A DNA stretch of 64,000 bases, from assembly GCA_002342065.1 (NCBI GenBank), contig DDPF01000012.1:558001-622000 (forward strand), given 5' to 3'. The notes under the pieces are model-generated. The model was not told the origin of the DNA. It saw only the letters and a list, made by a program, of their open reading frames with translations, and did not search any database. This document shows, piece after piece, positions 35,600-44,228 of the stretch; the first letter of the stretch is position 1; the number at the start of each line of letters is the position of its first letter. Source of the DNA: Bacteroidetes bacterium UBA2475 (GTDB lineage Bacteria > Bacteroidota > Bacteroidia > B-17B0 > Aurantibacillaceae). The position numbers and the translations under genes are program-made.

Positions 35600-36895
35600 T
35601 TACTCTTTATGGGTAGCTATATAAGTAAAAGTAATGCCTGAAAATAAATTAATAAAATGTGCTATCAATAAACCATAAGAAATTCCTTCAAGCTTATTAG
35701 AGAACAATTGCAAACCTAATAATGGCATTCCCACTAAAAGCATGCAAAAAATAAGCTGATAAGAAATTAAATATTTCCAGCTTTTCATACTCCATAAAGC
35801 ATTTACTCCTATTACGGAGCCGCTAAAAACTCCGGCAAATAACAAAATCTGCATTATTGGAGCGCTGGCTAGATAGGCAGGGAAAAATTTCTCAATCAGA
35901 ATTGGACAGATAAAATACCCTAAAATTGCAATTGGTGTTAAAACAGCTAATAAAATAATTGTGATCTTTTTTGCATACCGCCACATGATCAGTTTATCAT
36001 TTGTCTTTCCATAATTATAAGTCATTTTAGGATAAATATAGCTGGCAATAGAAGATGGGAAAATAGAGAAAGAACTAAGTGCATAAAACCCAAAAGAATA
36101 AAGGCCTACATTTTCGAGATTAGTATATTTTAATAATAACATTTTATCTGTGGTTCCGGCAATTGCTTCAAGATACGATAATGCAAAAATCGGAAGACCT
36201 ACTTTAATTAATTTGTAAAAAGCTTCTTTGTCCCACAAAAGACCAACTTTAATAGGCCTTGATAAATGCATGAGTAAAACATACACCAAAGAAACAATTA
36301 TTGCCTTTAAAACTAAACCGTAATATGCATAATAAAAAACCAGTATTAGTGTAATAATATTTGTGAAAGCATGTGCAAATTGCAATTTTGAAAGATTTAA
36401 AAAAGAATTTTTTGAACGAAACGTTGAGAATAAATAACTTTGATAATAATTTAAAACTATTAAAATAGTAACTCCAGTTATGCCGTAATAAACTTTTGGA
36501 TTCTTTATATCTGCAAAAACAATGTAGCCTGCGCCGATAAACAATACTAATATTGAGGATATTAAGGTAAATGTTTGCACGGTACCTGCCATTTGTACTG
36601 CCTCTTTATCTTCACCTTTACCAAAAAGATAAGGTAGTTCGCGATTTAGACCATTTATTAAACCTGCTTGTACAAAAAGAGAGTATGTTAGTGCTAAATT
36701 TAGAGTATTCCATAAACCGAAATCTTTTGGTGTGACAAATTTGGCTATTACAAAGCCAACGATCATTTGAGCGAAAGCTTTTGCTACCGATCCACCAGAA
36801 AAAAGAATTGGAGTTTTATACTGGCTGTATAATTGTAGTAACCTATTATAATTACGCTTCAAGGGTATTACTAATTCCGTTTTACTCTTTTGCAT
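35600..36895 (-). CDS. wzx: Polysaccharide repeat-unit flippase (Wzx-like)
   Basis: The ATG at 36895 is chosen over a TTG at 36925; it gives 431 residues and a 14-base overlap with the gene upstream. There are about twelve to fourteen membrane segments, for example FSGGSVAKAFAQMIVGFVIA, NIITLILVFYYAYYGLVLKA and IIFCMLLVGMPLLGL-like LIFCMLLVGMPLLGLQLF. Pattern and size match the MATE/PST family that moves undecaprenyl-linked repeat units across the inner membrane. Gly/Asn-rich FGLWNTLNLALTYSLFVQAG is typical of the first helices. Confidence 0.85.
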   Translation of the reverse strand: MQKSKTELVIPLKRNYNRLLQLYSQYKTPILFSGGSVAKAFAQMIVGFVIAKFVTPKDFGLWNTLNLALTYSLFVQAGLINGLNRELPYLFGKGEDKEAVQMAGTVQTFTLISSILVLFIGAGYIVFADIKNPKVYYGITGVTILIVLNYYQSYLFSTFRSKNSFLNLSKLQFAHAFTNIITLILVFYYAYYGLVLKAIIVSLVYVLLMHLSRPIKVGLLWDKEAFYKLIKVGLPIFALSYLEAIAGTTDKMLLLKYTNLENVGLYSFGFYALSSFSIFPSSIASYIYPKMTYNYGKTNDKLIMWRYAKKITIILLAVLTPIAILGYFICPILIEKFFPAYLASAPIMQILLFAGVFSGSVIGVNALWSMKSWKYLISYQLIFCMLLVGMPLLGLQLFSNKLEGISYGLLIAHFINLFSGITFTYIATHKE

Positions 36896-37562
36896 ACACG
36901 GAAATTTCACCTTGGAATTTTTCAATCGAATTGTAAAAACCTGAAGGTGTTCTGCTATCTAAACCCATTAATTCATATGTGTTAAATGAATTAAAAGCCA
37001 CATAACCAATAGTTGCGCTTTCGATATTTAAAAAATTTTCCAAATTAAAAACTATTGGGCCTGTTTCTATTTGAAAAGTTTTATTTAGGGTTCTTTTAAA
37101 ATTTATATGCTTCACAGGAAATGTCAGTAGTTCTTTCTCGTTATAGATAGTAGTTATTAAATTTGATTTTTTTTCAATCGATTCAATAATATCATCTATT
37201 GTATTTAATTTTTTGTATGAACATAATGATATATCAGGATAAACTGAAAGAAATACATCGTTAATATTGCCACTATCGTTATTAAATTCCTTTTGTCCCT
37301 CCGACAATCTTATTCTTTTAAATTTATCTTTAGAAAAAATAACATTAAAGGAGTAAGCAGGGGTTTTAAATAAATTTTGGTTTGAATAAACGTTACAAGC
37401 CATTACTGGCGATGCAAGATATTTACAGTTAGTAGCTTTACCGGTTTCATTTACAAATGCAGAAACAGATTCGATGTTAAACCGACCATAACTATTATCC
37501 TTTGTTAACCAGGTAACAAATGAATTACTAAAATCTATTAGCTCTGGACTAGAAATAATTAT
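36882..37562 (-). CDS. Unrecognised protein of the nonulosonate cluster, no standard start codon
   Basis: From ATG at 37403 the product would be 173 residues, but the frame is open for 53 further codons that read as protein (ELIDFSNSFVTWLTKDNSYG; RFNIESVSAFVNETGKATNC) until the stop at 37575-37577. There is no ATG, GTG or TTG in the extension; candidates are ATA at 37562 or ATT at 37559, overlapping the upstream stop as TAATA. The full product would be about 226 residues, mainly beta/alpha with no motif known to me and no membrane segment. Placement between a YhcH-like gene and Wzx suggests a role in sugar modification. Start loss in this strain is possible. Confidence 0.5.
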   Translation of the reverse strand: MIISSPELIDFSNSFVTWLTKDNSYGRFNIESVSAFVNETGKATNCKYLASPVMACNVYSNQNLFKTPAYSFNVIFSKDKFKRIRLSEGQKEFNNDSGNINDVFLSVYPDISLCSYKKLNTIDDIIESIEKKSNLITTIYNEKELLTFPVKHINFKRTLNKTFQIETGPIVFNLENFLNIESATIGYVAFNSFNTYELMGLDSRTPSGFYNSIEKFQGEISVYAKE

Positions 37563-38017
37563 TAGATCTTTGTTTTAACAACAATTTTAATAACGCCTTT
37601 TGCTGCGTCATTACATACCAATCCAGGCTGATGGATATCTTCGGGAGATAAAATGAGAAATTTATTTTCTGTCATTTTTATATTACATCCACTCCCTGTA
37701 AACAACCAATAATCACTCTCCGGTTTATACTCCGTATTTGGCTGCATATCTTCGATTCTTGCAACAGCTATATTCTCTGTTCCTTGAAGCATAAATTGAA
37801 TATCGAGATATTTTTTATGTGCTTCCCATTTATCCAATTCAAAATCTTTGGTTTCATAATGCTGTACAAGAGCGAAAACATTTTCGCCATCAATTTCATG
37901 TTTACCTACCGGTAAATCTTTTAAATTTTTTGTATTCATTAAAAACTCCAAGCCTTTTTTAATGTTAGGGTCAATTGCGAAATAATATTCAGCATTTTGT
38001 ATTGAATCAAATATCAT
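37562..38017 (-). CDS. YhcH/YjgK/YiaL family protein (NanQ-like anomerase)
   Basis: 151 residues, the usual length of the family. Landmarks: an N-terminal MIFDSIQNAEYYF, LPVGKHEIDGENVFALVQHY, AHKKYLDIQFMLQGTENI, and FLILSPEDIHQPGLV with the conserved D-x-H-x-P, followed by VIKIVVKTKI. In E. coli YhcH (NanQ) opens sialic acid rings as an anomerase. In this operon a nonulosonic acid is being made, so ring-form conversion of that sugar is a reasonable inference. Shares its last base context with the unusual gene downstream. Confidence 0.8.
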   Translation of the reverse strand: MIFDSIQNAEYYFAIDPNIKKGLEFLMNTKNLKDLPVGKHEIDGENVFALVQHYETKDFELDKWEAHKKYLDIQFMLQGTENIAVARIEDMQPNTEYKPESDYWLFTGSGCNIKMTENKFLILSPEDIHQPGLVCNDAAKGVIKIVVKTKI

Positions 38018-38029
38018 GATCTCTATTTC

Positions 38030-39082
38030 TTAACTTAAGTCTTTGAAAAAGCTTACTGCCTTTTGATATTCATGCCACTGGCCAACATCGGTCCAGGACT
38101 TTTCCGAAACAGGATAAACCCCAATTTTTTTTCCTTGCTCTTGCATAGAGGCAATTAAATGTGTGATATGGAAAAATGTATCTTCAGGGATTAAATCTAA
38201 TGCGTCTGGATTAAGCAGGTACATACCTGTATTTACAAAAAAATCGTATTCCGGTTTTTCAATTATTTCTTCTAACTCGCCGCCATTTTTTATTGTACAA
38301 ACACCATAAGGAATTGTATGATGTTGAACAGAAGCAACGAGCGTAAGATCATATTGCCCGGCTTTATGAAAATCATATATTTTAGAATAATCTTCATGAA
38401 TGATAATATCACAATTAGAGACAAAAAACGGAGAATCAATTTTTCCTTTTAAAAGTTTTAATGCACCCGCTGTACCAAGTGGTTTATTTTCTTCAATGAA
38501 TTCAATGTTGTATTTTATTTTAGAATATTCAAAATACGACCGGATCATATTAGCTTTATAGTTTACCGTTAAATAAACCTGGCTAATTCCAAATTTTAAA
38601 TATTCATTTAAAATTACTTCCAGTATCGTATTGTCGTTTATAGGTATCAAAGGTTTTGGCAGTACTTTTGTAAATGGTTCTAATCTTGATCCTTGCCCAC
38701 CGGCCATAATAACCAATGGTATATTTACCTGTGTATAATTTACTGGTTGTTTTGTTAAAAGTTTATGCCAGTGTTTAATATCAATTATTTTGCCGGAGGC
38801 ATCAATTACAGGTATCGTTTGAATTTCTTTAGCGATCATCAGGTCCTGTAACTTATCTTCTTCTCCCAATTTTATACTTACCGGTTTCCTATTCATTACT
38901 TGGTCTACAGCGATTGAAAGATCCTGGCCATTTAAAACCGCTCTCCTTACATCTCCATCCGATAGGGTTCCGATTAATATTTCTTTATCATCAACTACAA
39001 AAAGAATTTTGCTTGATCCTTTATCCATAAGTTTTAAAGAATCTTTCAGGTTGATATTTTCGGTTATAATCAGAGATTTCAT
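38030..39082 (-). CDS. CBS-domain nucleotidyltransferase (PtmE-like sugar-1-phosphate guanylyltransferase)
   Basis: ATG at 39082 is used instead of a TTG at 39094, giving 350 residues. Two CBS repeats (about 1-115: LIGTLSDGDVRRAVLNG, then IQTIPVIDASGKI) precede an NTP-transferase domain with VIMAGGQGSRLEPFTKVLPK as the nucleotide-binding loop and GTAGALKLL. In Campylobacter the same architecture (PtmE) makes GDP-GlcN at the start of legionaminic acid synthesis. The match is by domain order and context, so CDP- or GDP-sugar specificity is not proved. One base separates it from the cytidylyltransferase stop. Confidence 0.8.
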   Translation of the reverse strand: MKSLIITENINLKDSLKLMDKGSSKILFVVDDKEILIGTLSDGDVRRAVLNGQDLSIAVDQVMNRKPVSIKLGEEDKLQDLMIAKEIQTIPVIDASGKIIDIKHWHKLLTKQPVNYTQVNIPLVIMAGGQGSRLEPFTKVLPKPLIPINDNTILEVILNEYLKFGISQVYLTVNYKANMIRSYFEYSKIKYNIEFIEENKPLGTAGALKLLKGKIDSPFFVSNCDIIIHEDYSKIYDFHKAGQYDLTLVASVQHHTIPYGVCTIKNGGELEEIIEKPEYDFFVNTGMYLLNPDALDLIPEDTFFHITHLIASMQEQGKKIGVYPVSEKSWTDVGQWHEYQKAVSFFKDLS

Positions 39083-39083
39083 T

Positions 39084-39920
39084 TTAATAATCAACTTTTA
39101 ATGTTTCCAATCCGGGATTTAACGTTTTGCCGATAGATGCCGCAAATTCTTTACCTTTTGCGTTTTGCTTATCAAAATTTTCGCGAATAATATTCAGTAC
39201 TTTTTCTTCAACAGCTATCTGAGTTCTTTTGGCATTTATCATTAAAAGTTCTTTATTTTTTAAAAGGATATCGAACACTTCATGCACCTCAGGTAAAGCA
39301 TTTACAGGAAAATACGAATAGATCTTTCGCAATAATTCATAATCTTCAGAGTAATCGCAGGTTAATCTGGTTTTCTCATCAAAAGGACTATTATTAACAA
39401 GAAGTTCACCGATCTTAAAAAAATCGGGGCGGTTTACAAAAGGGCCCCATATTTCAGTATTACTTTCCTTCTTCATAAAATTAGCAACGCGCAAAGCTTT
39501 TGTATTTAAAAAATAAGTGGCGCATCCAATTGGTAATCCTTTTATAAAAATAAAGTCAGCATTTGAGCTTTTATAAAAATCAACAGCTAATTGAGAATAA
39601 TAAACTGAGAATAGTGGATTATCGGCCGTTATACTAACAAAGCCATCATATCCATAATAGTCCGCCGCTGAAAGCAATCTATCAAGCACATCATCTTCTG
39701 ACCCTGCAAAAAATTGAATATTGTTATTTAAAGCATTTTGGTACAAAATAGAATCCTGCGAATTTACAGAGGTGCATAAAACAACTCCATCGGTGCCGGC
39801 AACACTTTTACATCTATCAATAACCCTGTCTAAAACCGATCTTCCATTAAGATCAAGTAATATTTTTTGTTTTAGTCTTGAGCTTTTTAATCTCGCTGTT
39901 ATAAATACCCCGATCTTCAT
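39084..39920 (-). CDS. SpsF-type cytidylyltransferase, probable CMP-nonulosonate synthetase
   Basis: 278 residues. KIGVFITARLKSSRLKQKIL matches the N-terminal (A/G)R..S.R.P.K loop of the SpsF/CMP-sugar synthetase group, and SITADNPLF carries the conserved DNP. The middle (FFAGSEDDVLDRLLSAADYY) is typical of SpsF-like proteins. It should activate the nonulosonic acid as CMP-sugar (LegF-like), but a canonical NeuA lacks this precise length and SpsF homologues can act on other sugars. Next gene upstream starts 4 bases away and encodes a NeuB paralogue, supporting the role. Confidence 0.7.
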   Translation of the reverse strand: MKIGVFITARLKSSRLKQKILLDLNGRSVLDRVIDRCKSVAGTDGVVLCTSVNSQDSILYQNALNNNIQFFAGSEDDVLDRLLSAADYYGYDGFVSITADNPLFSVYYSQLAVDFYKSSNADFIFIKGLPIGCATYFLNTKALRVANFMKKESNTEIWGPFVNRPDFFKIGELLVNNSPFDEKTRLTCDYSEDYELLRKIYSYFPVNALPEVHEVFDILLKNKELLMINAKRTQIAVEEKVLNIIRENFDKQNAKGKEFAASIGKTLNPGLETLKVDY

Positions 39921-39924
39921 TTTT

Positions 39925-40923
39925 TTATTTATTGAAATGACTAGTTTTAAGCGCTACGCCCTTTTCAAGGTTTTGTGTCATCTTTAGACCTTCAAATTTG
40001 TTTATTTCAATTTGTGAAATATCCGTTTCTTGTTTGGTTCTTTTAAAGGAAATATCTTTTATCGAAAACACATCCCCTTCTTTAATACTTCGGTTCAGTA
40101 CAGCCGCCTTTTTCATTGGGCCATAAACGGAATATTTTTTTTCTCCATCGTTTAATTCCAGGTTTCCGTTCCCGTTACATTCATTTAAGATCTTTATTTT
40201 TTGTTCGAGCTCATTGAACATTTCTGTTGAAATTGTTGCCGACCAATCTGCACGCTCAACCCCATGCTCAATAGCCACATGTTTTTCAACATAACTCATG
40301 CCTTGTGCAGCACCAAATAAAGTAATCAAAATGTTATCAGGATGATTCCATGCTGTATGATCTGCATAACCAAACTCAAATTCCGGAAAGAGCTTCATTA
40401 TTTTTTTTACTTTATTAAAGTTTACATCTTTGTATTGAGTTGGATAGTTTTGAAAACCGAACATAAGTACGATGTTCTTATGATCTAAAAAATTTACAGC
40501 TTTTTCTATTTCGTATAAAGTACAACCACCAACACCTAAAACAATTTTTGTATTATTTGTTATTTTACTTTTTAAATGAGTTAAAAGGTCTGTATCATTT
40601 AAAGCAACCGAATGTATTTCTACCAGTTCTGGTGAATATTGCATGCCGAAATCTATTGCTTTACGGTCGTTAAACAACATCATTGGTTTTTTACCACTAC
40701 CCTTAATTTTAGCGATTATCTCTTTCCATTGTTCGATATTGAACATCCAGTTCTTTGTAGTCTCATAACCCGGATGGTCATTTACAAAGTACTCATCAAG
40801 ATCTAAAAGCATGTGAACTTTTACATAATCACAATTGCATTTGTTTACTATTTCGTCAAGCATTTTCATAAGGTAATTAAAATCACCCTGATGATGCATT
40901 GCCGTTTCTGCGATCAATTTCAT
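39925..40923 (-). CDS. Divergent NeuB-family synthase, SAF-domain type
   Basis: 332 residues. The TIM-barrel domain is recognisable (IAETAMHHQGDFNYLMK; FGYADHTAWNHPDNILI; YVEKHVAIEHGVERADWSAT) and an antifreeze/SAF domain lies at the C-terminus (KKAAVLNRSIKEGDVFSIKD). Several residues differ from the canonical NeuB site: GVNHNAD becoming AMHHQGD, STPFD absent, and no clear SLEP/DGPDH pair. It could be a second nonulosonate synthase with a different sugar or an enzyme that has changed chemistry. Ten bases separate it from the PseA-type gene upstream. Confidence 0.7.
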   Translation of the reverse strand: MKLIAETAMHHQGDFNYLMKMLDEIVNKCNCDYVKVHMLLDLDEYFVNDHPGYETTKNWMFNIEQWKEIIAKIKGSGKKPMMLFNDRKAIDFGMQYSPELVEIHSVALNDTDLLTHLKSKITNNTKIVLGVGGCTLYEIEKAVNFLDHKNIVLMFGFQNYPTQYKDVNFNKVKKIMKLFPEFEFGYADHTAWNHPDNILITLFGAAQGMSYVEKHVAIEHGVERADWSATISTEMFNELEQKIKILNECNGNGNLELNDGEKKYSVYGPMKKAAVLNRSIKEGDVFSIKDISFKRTKQETDISQIEINKFEGLKMTQNLEKGVALKTSHFNK

Positions 40924-40932
40924 TTTAAAAAG

Positions 40933-42045
40933 TTAGTGTGCCGGTTTTATTAATTTCCAAACGCCATCGCGTTTTTCAACCAGATTCTTATTTGCAAATT
41001 TGTCTACTGTATCCCAAAATTCCTTTTCAGTAATACCCGTATAAGAAAGAAAATCGGCTAACATTCTTTTATCAAGAATATGTTCATACTCATTAATATA
41101 TTTTATTGCCTCTTCGCGTGTTGTTCTTCCTTCTCTGATATAGGTTGATAAATAATCTGTTTGAACCCAATGGCCAAATTTTATGAATTTTAACCATGTA
41201 TGTGTTAGGTATCCAACAGTATCAATTTGATCGTATTGTTGAACAAAGCCTTCTCGTATCCACTCACCGGTATCTTCAAGCGATTTAAAGCCGCGTGTTT
41301 TTGCCCACAAATAATTTTCGTGGCTACTCCATTTAACAAAGTAACTTAAAAATACAGGATTTAAATTTGCCTTTTTAATATCTTCTGGTGTTGGATAAAT
41401 TGCAGGTTGTACATCTTTCATCGTAACATCATTATCCAAAAACTCTTCCCATGCAACAGGTTTTACCACATCATTGTTTATTTGATCTAATGCGCTTGGC
41501 ATATCTTTATTGATCGCCCCCCCCCTTTCAAAATTTGTATTCTCTCCATAAACCACTAATGGAATGCCAAGCTTAATTGCTATTTGTAAAGGATAAGCAT
41601 AAATAGCTTTATCAAAATACCAGGTAGGCGAACCTAATTTAAAAAAAGCTTTACGCAATAAGTTTTTTGCAACCTTCGGATTTAAAGACATCATATGTGC
41701 ATCAACCCCAAACTCGCTTCTAATGTTATCCCAATTATCTCTTCCGGTCTTCGTCCAACCTAAATTATCGATAGATACTATCAGAGGATTCATCTTTAAC
41801 CTCTCTTTAAAAATATGAACCTGGTAATGGCTGTCTTTACCGCCACTTGCAGTTATGATACAATCATAACCATCTCCATTCGATCCGCGGTATTTGTCAG
41901 CTAACTCTTCAAGCTCTTTCCATCTCTGCTTCCAATCTGTTTTATCTTTATGATCCTGGTTATGACAAGGTGCACAAATTCCATCTTCATAAAAAACAAT
42001 GCCTGGTCTTGTATCGGGCATTACACATCTTTTACAATACTTCAT
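40933..42045 (-). CDS. N-acetyl sugar amidotransferase (PseA/WbpG family)
   Basis: 370 residues, normal length. N-terminal CKRCVMPDTRPG and CAPCHN form two cysteine pairs; the PP-loop CIITASGGKDSHYQVHI follows near residue 62. The enzyme uses ATP and ammonia to turn an N-acetyl or amide into an amidino group on a nonulosonic or uronic sugar. HisH/HisF-like partners that usually deliver ammonia are not adjacent, so ammonia supply is unclear. In frame across a 9-base G tract at 41517-41525, in the segment FERGGAIN, which could switch the gene on and off. Confidence 0.85.
   Translation of the reverse strand: MKYCKRCVMPDTRPGIVFYEDGICAPCHNQDHKDKTDWKQRWKELEELADKYRGSNGDGYDCIITASGGKDSHYQVHIFKERLKMNPLIVSIDNLGWTKTGRDNWDNIRSEFGVDAHMMSLNPKVAKNLLRKAFFKLGSPTWYFDKAIYAYPLQIAIKLGIPLVVYGENTNFERGGAINKDMPSALDQINNDVVKPVAWEEFLDNDVTMKDVQPAIYPTPEDIKKANLNPVFLSYFVKWSSHENYLWAKTRGFKSLEDTGEWIREGFVQQYDQIDTVGYLTHTWLKFIKFGHWVQTDYLSTYIREGRTTREEAIKYINEYEHILDKRMLADFLSYTGITEKEFWDTVDKFANKNLVEKRDGVWKLIKPAH
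41517..41525 (-). repeat. G9 homopolymer inside the amidotransferase gene
   Basis: Nine C on the + strand (G9 in the coding strand) lie in codons for Arg-Gly-Gly-Ala. In this AT-rich genome no other poly-G/C tract longer than 6 was found in the window. The present length keeps the gene in frame. Confidence 0.9.
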
Positions 42046-42075
42046 ACGATTTTATTTTACTGTTTAGTTATTATT

Positions 42076-43200
42076 TTAATTATTTAAGTAAACTTTTATT
42101 TTTTTATGTATTTCTGTTGCAGTATTACCTTTTCCGTAAATTTCAATTGTTTCTAATCCCGGTAATTTTGTTACTTTATTTATGCAATCTAAGATACTAT
42201 CTTTTTTAATTTCTGTGCTTAAAATATTTGGTGTAACTATCCTTCCTTCTTGCCTTTTACCGAGGTTAATAACATACTTCGGAAAGAATGAGGCCTCAAC
42301 AAAGCCGCTTGATGTATTACCTAACATCATTTTACAATATTTCATACAACTCAAATAACCTATCGTGCCAAAGGATTCTATGCCAATTGCGTTACTGCTT
42401 TCTTTGATAAATGCCTGAAGCTTTTCGCGGATCATATTACCCATCGTATCAGCATTTGGCATAGTAATTACCAATTGATATTTTTTTAATTCTTTTAGTG
42501 CCGAAATTAATTCATGAATATAGACTTCGTTTTTTTCGAAAGAAACTGTTTCAGGATGAAATGTTATAAGAACAGTTTCACAATCCATATCAATATCAAA
42601 TTTTTCTTTGAACTCTGTTTTAGTATAAAGTTTTAAATTTTTTAGATTGTCAATACTTAAAGCGCCAACATTAAATACGTTCTTTTCGGTATCCAATATT
42701 TCCACTATCCGCTTCTTATATTGCTCTGTTGATGCAAAGTGTAATGAAGACATAACGGTTAAACCATTCCTGAATACATTATCTATTGCGCCTAAAGTAA
42801 CCTCTCCGCCTGAAATATGTGCGATCGGAATATTAAACGGGATAGCAGATGTAACTGCCGCAAACATTTCGTATCTATCGCCAAGACAAATTATTAAGTT
42901 ATATTTTTCATTTGCCCAGATAGTTGAAAAAGCATTAATTGTTTTTCCCATTGAAACTGAAATTGCTTTTGGAGAATCATCTTCTAAAAATGCTTCTATT
43001 TTATAAGCTATTTTAAATCCATCTTCAAGAATTTTTTGAACTGTATTTCCAAAAACCTCAGAGTTATGGCTTCCAAAGGCAATAATATCCAGATGAAGTG
43101 CTGCATCTTTTTCTAATTCTTTTATCAACGGAAAATAAATACTATAATCCGCGCGCGAACTAGTAAGCAATGCAATTGTATTTTTTGATTTACTATTCAC
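42076..43200 (-). CDS. Hydrolysing UDP-N-acetylglucosamine 2-epimerase (NeuC/LegG-like)
   Basis: A GTG at 43200 gives 374 residues and is preceded by GGAG nine bases upstream; the other option is a TTG at 43215, which lies inside the preceding gene. No ATG fits. N-terminal NTIALLTSSRADYSIYFPLI matches the TGTRADYG motif, HISGGEVTLGAIDNVFRNGL the catalytic Gly-rich loop, and GNTSSGFVEASFF the C-terminal nucleotide site. The enzyme releases UDP and makes the N-acetylhexosamine precursor for the NeuB-type synthase. In the legionaminate pathway this step is LegG. Confidence 0.85.
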   Translation of the reverse strand: MNSKSKNTIALLTSSRADYSIYFPLIKELEKDAALHLDIIAFGSHNSEVFGNTVQKILEDGFKIAYKIEAFLEDDSPKAISVSMGKTINAFSTIWANEKYNLIICLGDRYEMFAAVTSAIPFNIPIAHISGGEVTLGAIDNVFRNGLTVMSSLHFASTEQYKKRIVEILDTEKNVFNVGALSIDNLKNLKLYTKTEFKEKFDIDMDCETVLITFHPETVSFEKNEVYIHELISALKELKKYQLVITMPNADTMGNMIREKLQAFIKESSNAIGIESFGTIGYLSCMKYCKMMLGNTSSGFVEASFFPKYVINLGKRQEGRIVTPNILSTEIKKDSILDCINKVTKLPGLETIEIYGKGNTATEIHKKIKVYLNN

Positions 43201-43204
43201 AAAA

Positions 43205-44227
43205 CTAATCTCCAATTTCAGATAAAGATAATTTGTGGTCTTTGGTAAAACCTGCTTTTAATTTTTTATTTAATACCAAGTTTATATCCATTGGAGAAAT
43301 ACCATCTCCGGGCCTTTTCATAATCAAATCTTTTTCATTAATAACATGGCCTTTTTCTAGATCTGTTTTTAAATGAATGCTCCTTCTGGCAATGATGATA
43401 TTCTTCTTTTCAGATTCAGACGGAATTTTTACACCATCTCCTAATGCCTTTTCAATATTTCTTATCGATTTAACCATTAGCCTCAGTTCTTCTGGTTCTA
43501 ACGAGGCTTTGTGGTCAGGACCATCTAACGCTCTGCTTATTGTAAAATGTTTTTCAATAATTGTTGCGCCCATTGCAACTGCTGCAATAGGGACTTCAAT
43601 TCCTAATGTGTGGTCAGAGTACCCAACTTTAACATTTAGCTTTCGTGCGATGGTGGTCATTGCATTAAGATTTACATCCGTCATTTTTGTTGGGTAATCA
43701 GTATTGCAATGCAACACGGTAATATTTTCCTTTTTTGTACCTGCTTCAATTAAAATATTTAAAGCGTTTTCAATTTCTTCCAAATTAGCCATGCCAGTAG
43801 AAATGATAACTTGGGTTTTCATTTCGCCAATAGCTTTTAAATATGGAAGATTTGTAATTTCACCAGAAGGAATTTTAAAAATATCCAGGCCAAGATCTTT
43901 TAGTAATTGTATTGAGACGTGGTCAAATGGTGTTGAAAGAAATTTGATTCCAACTTTGTTAGAATAATCCAATAGTTCTTTATAAGCAGTTAAAGGCAAA
44001 TGTATTTTCTTAGCCATCTCTAATTGCGTTTCATTTTTTACCCCGGTATTTTCTACCTGATAAACTGCTTTTTCCGCCTGTTCTGTCATTACCAATTCAG
44101 GAACAGCTGTTTGAAATTTTACAATATCGGCACCTGCTTCTTTAGCAATATCAATTAATTGTTTTGCAAGTGCCATATCAGCATTATGGTTTACGCCTGC
44201 TTCGGCTATGATCAAAACTTTTTCCAT
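43205..44227 (-). CDS. N-acetylneuraminate-type synthase (NeuB/LegI-like)
   Basis: 340 residues with all canonical landmarks: IAEAGVNHNADMALAK, DIVKFQTAV, STPFDHVSIQLL, HCNTDYPTKMTDVNLNA, VGYSDHTLG, IEKHFTIS, DGPDHKASLEPEEL and ARRSIHLKTDLEKG at the start of the SAF domain. It condenses phosphoenolpyruvate with an N-acylated 6-carbon sugar to make a nine-carbon 3-deoxy sugar acid. The DHKASLEP motif is shared by Neu, Leg and Pse synthases, so the exact product comes from context (dehydratase plus aminotransferase favour legionaminic or pseudaminic acid). Confidence 0.92.
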   Translation of the reverse strand: MEKVLIIAEAGVNHNADMALAKQLIDIAKEAGADIVKFQTAVPELVMTEQAEKAVYQVENTGVKNETQLEMAKKIHLPLTAYKELLDYSNKVGIKFLSTPFDHVSIQLLKDLGLDIFKIPSGEITNLPYLKAIGEMKTQVIISTGMANLEEIENALNILIEAGTKKENITVLHCNTDYPTKMTDVNLNAMTTIARKLNVKVGYSDHTLGIEVPIAAVAMGATIIEKHFTISRALDGPDHKASLEPEELRLMVKSIRNIEKALGDGVKIPSESEKKNIIIARRSIHLKTDLEKGHVINEKDLIMKRPGDGISPMDINLVLNKKLKAGFTKDHKLSLSEIGD

Positions 44228-44228
44228 A

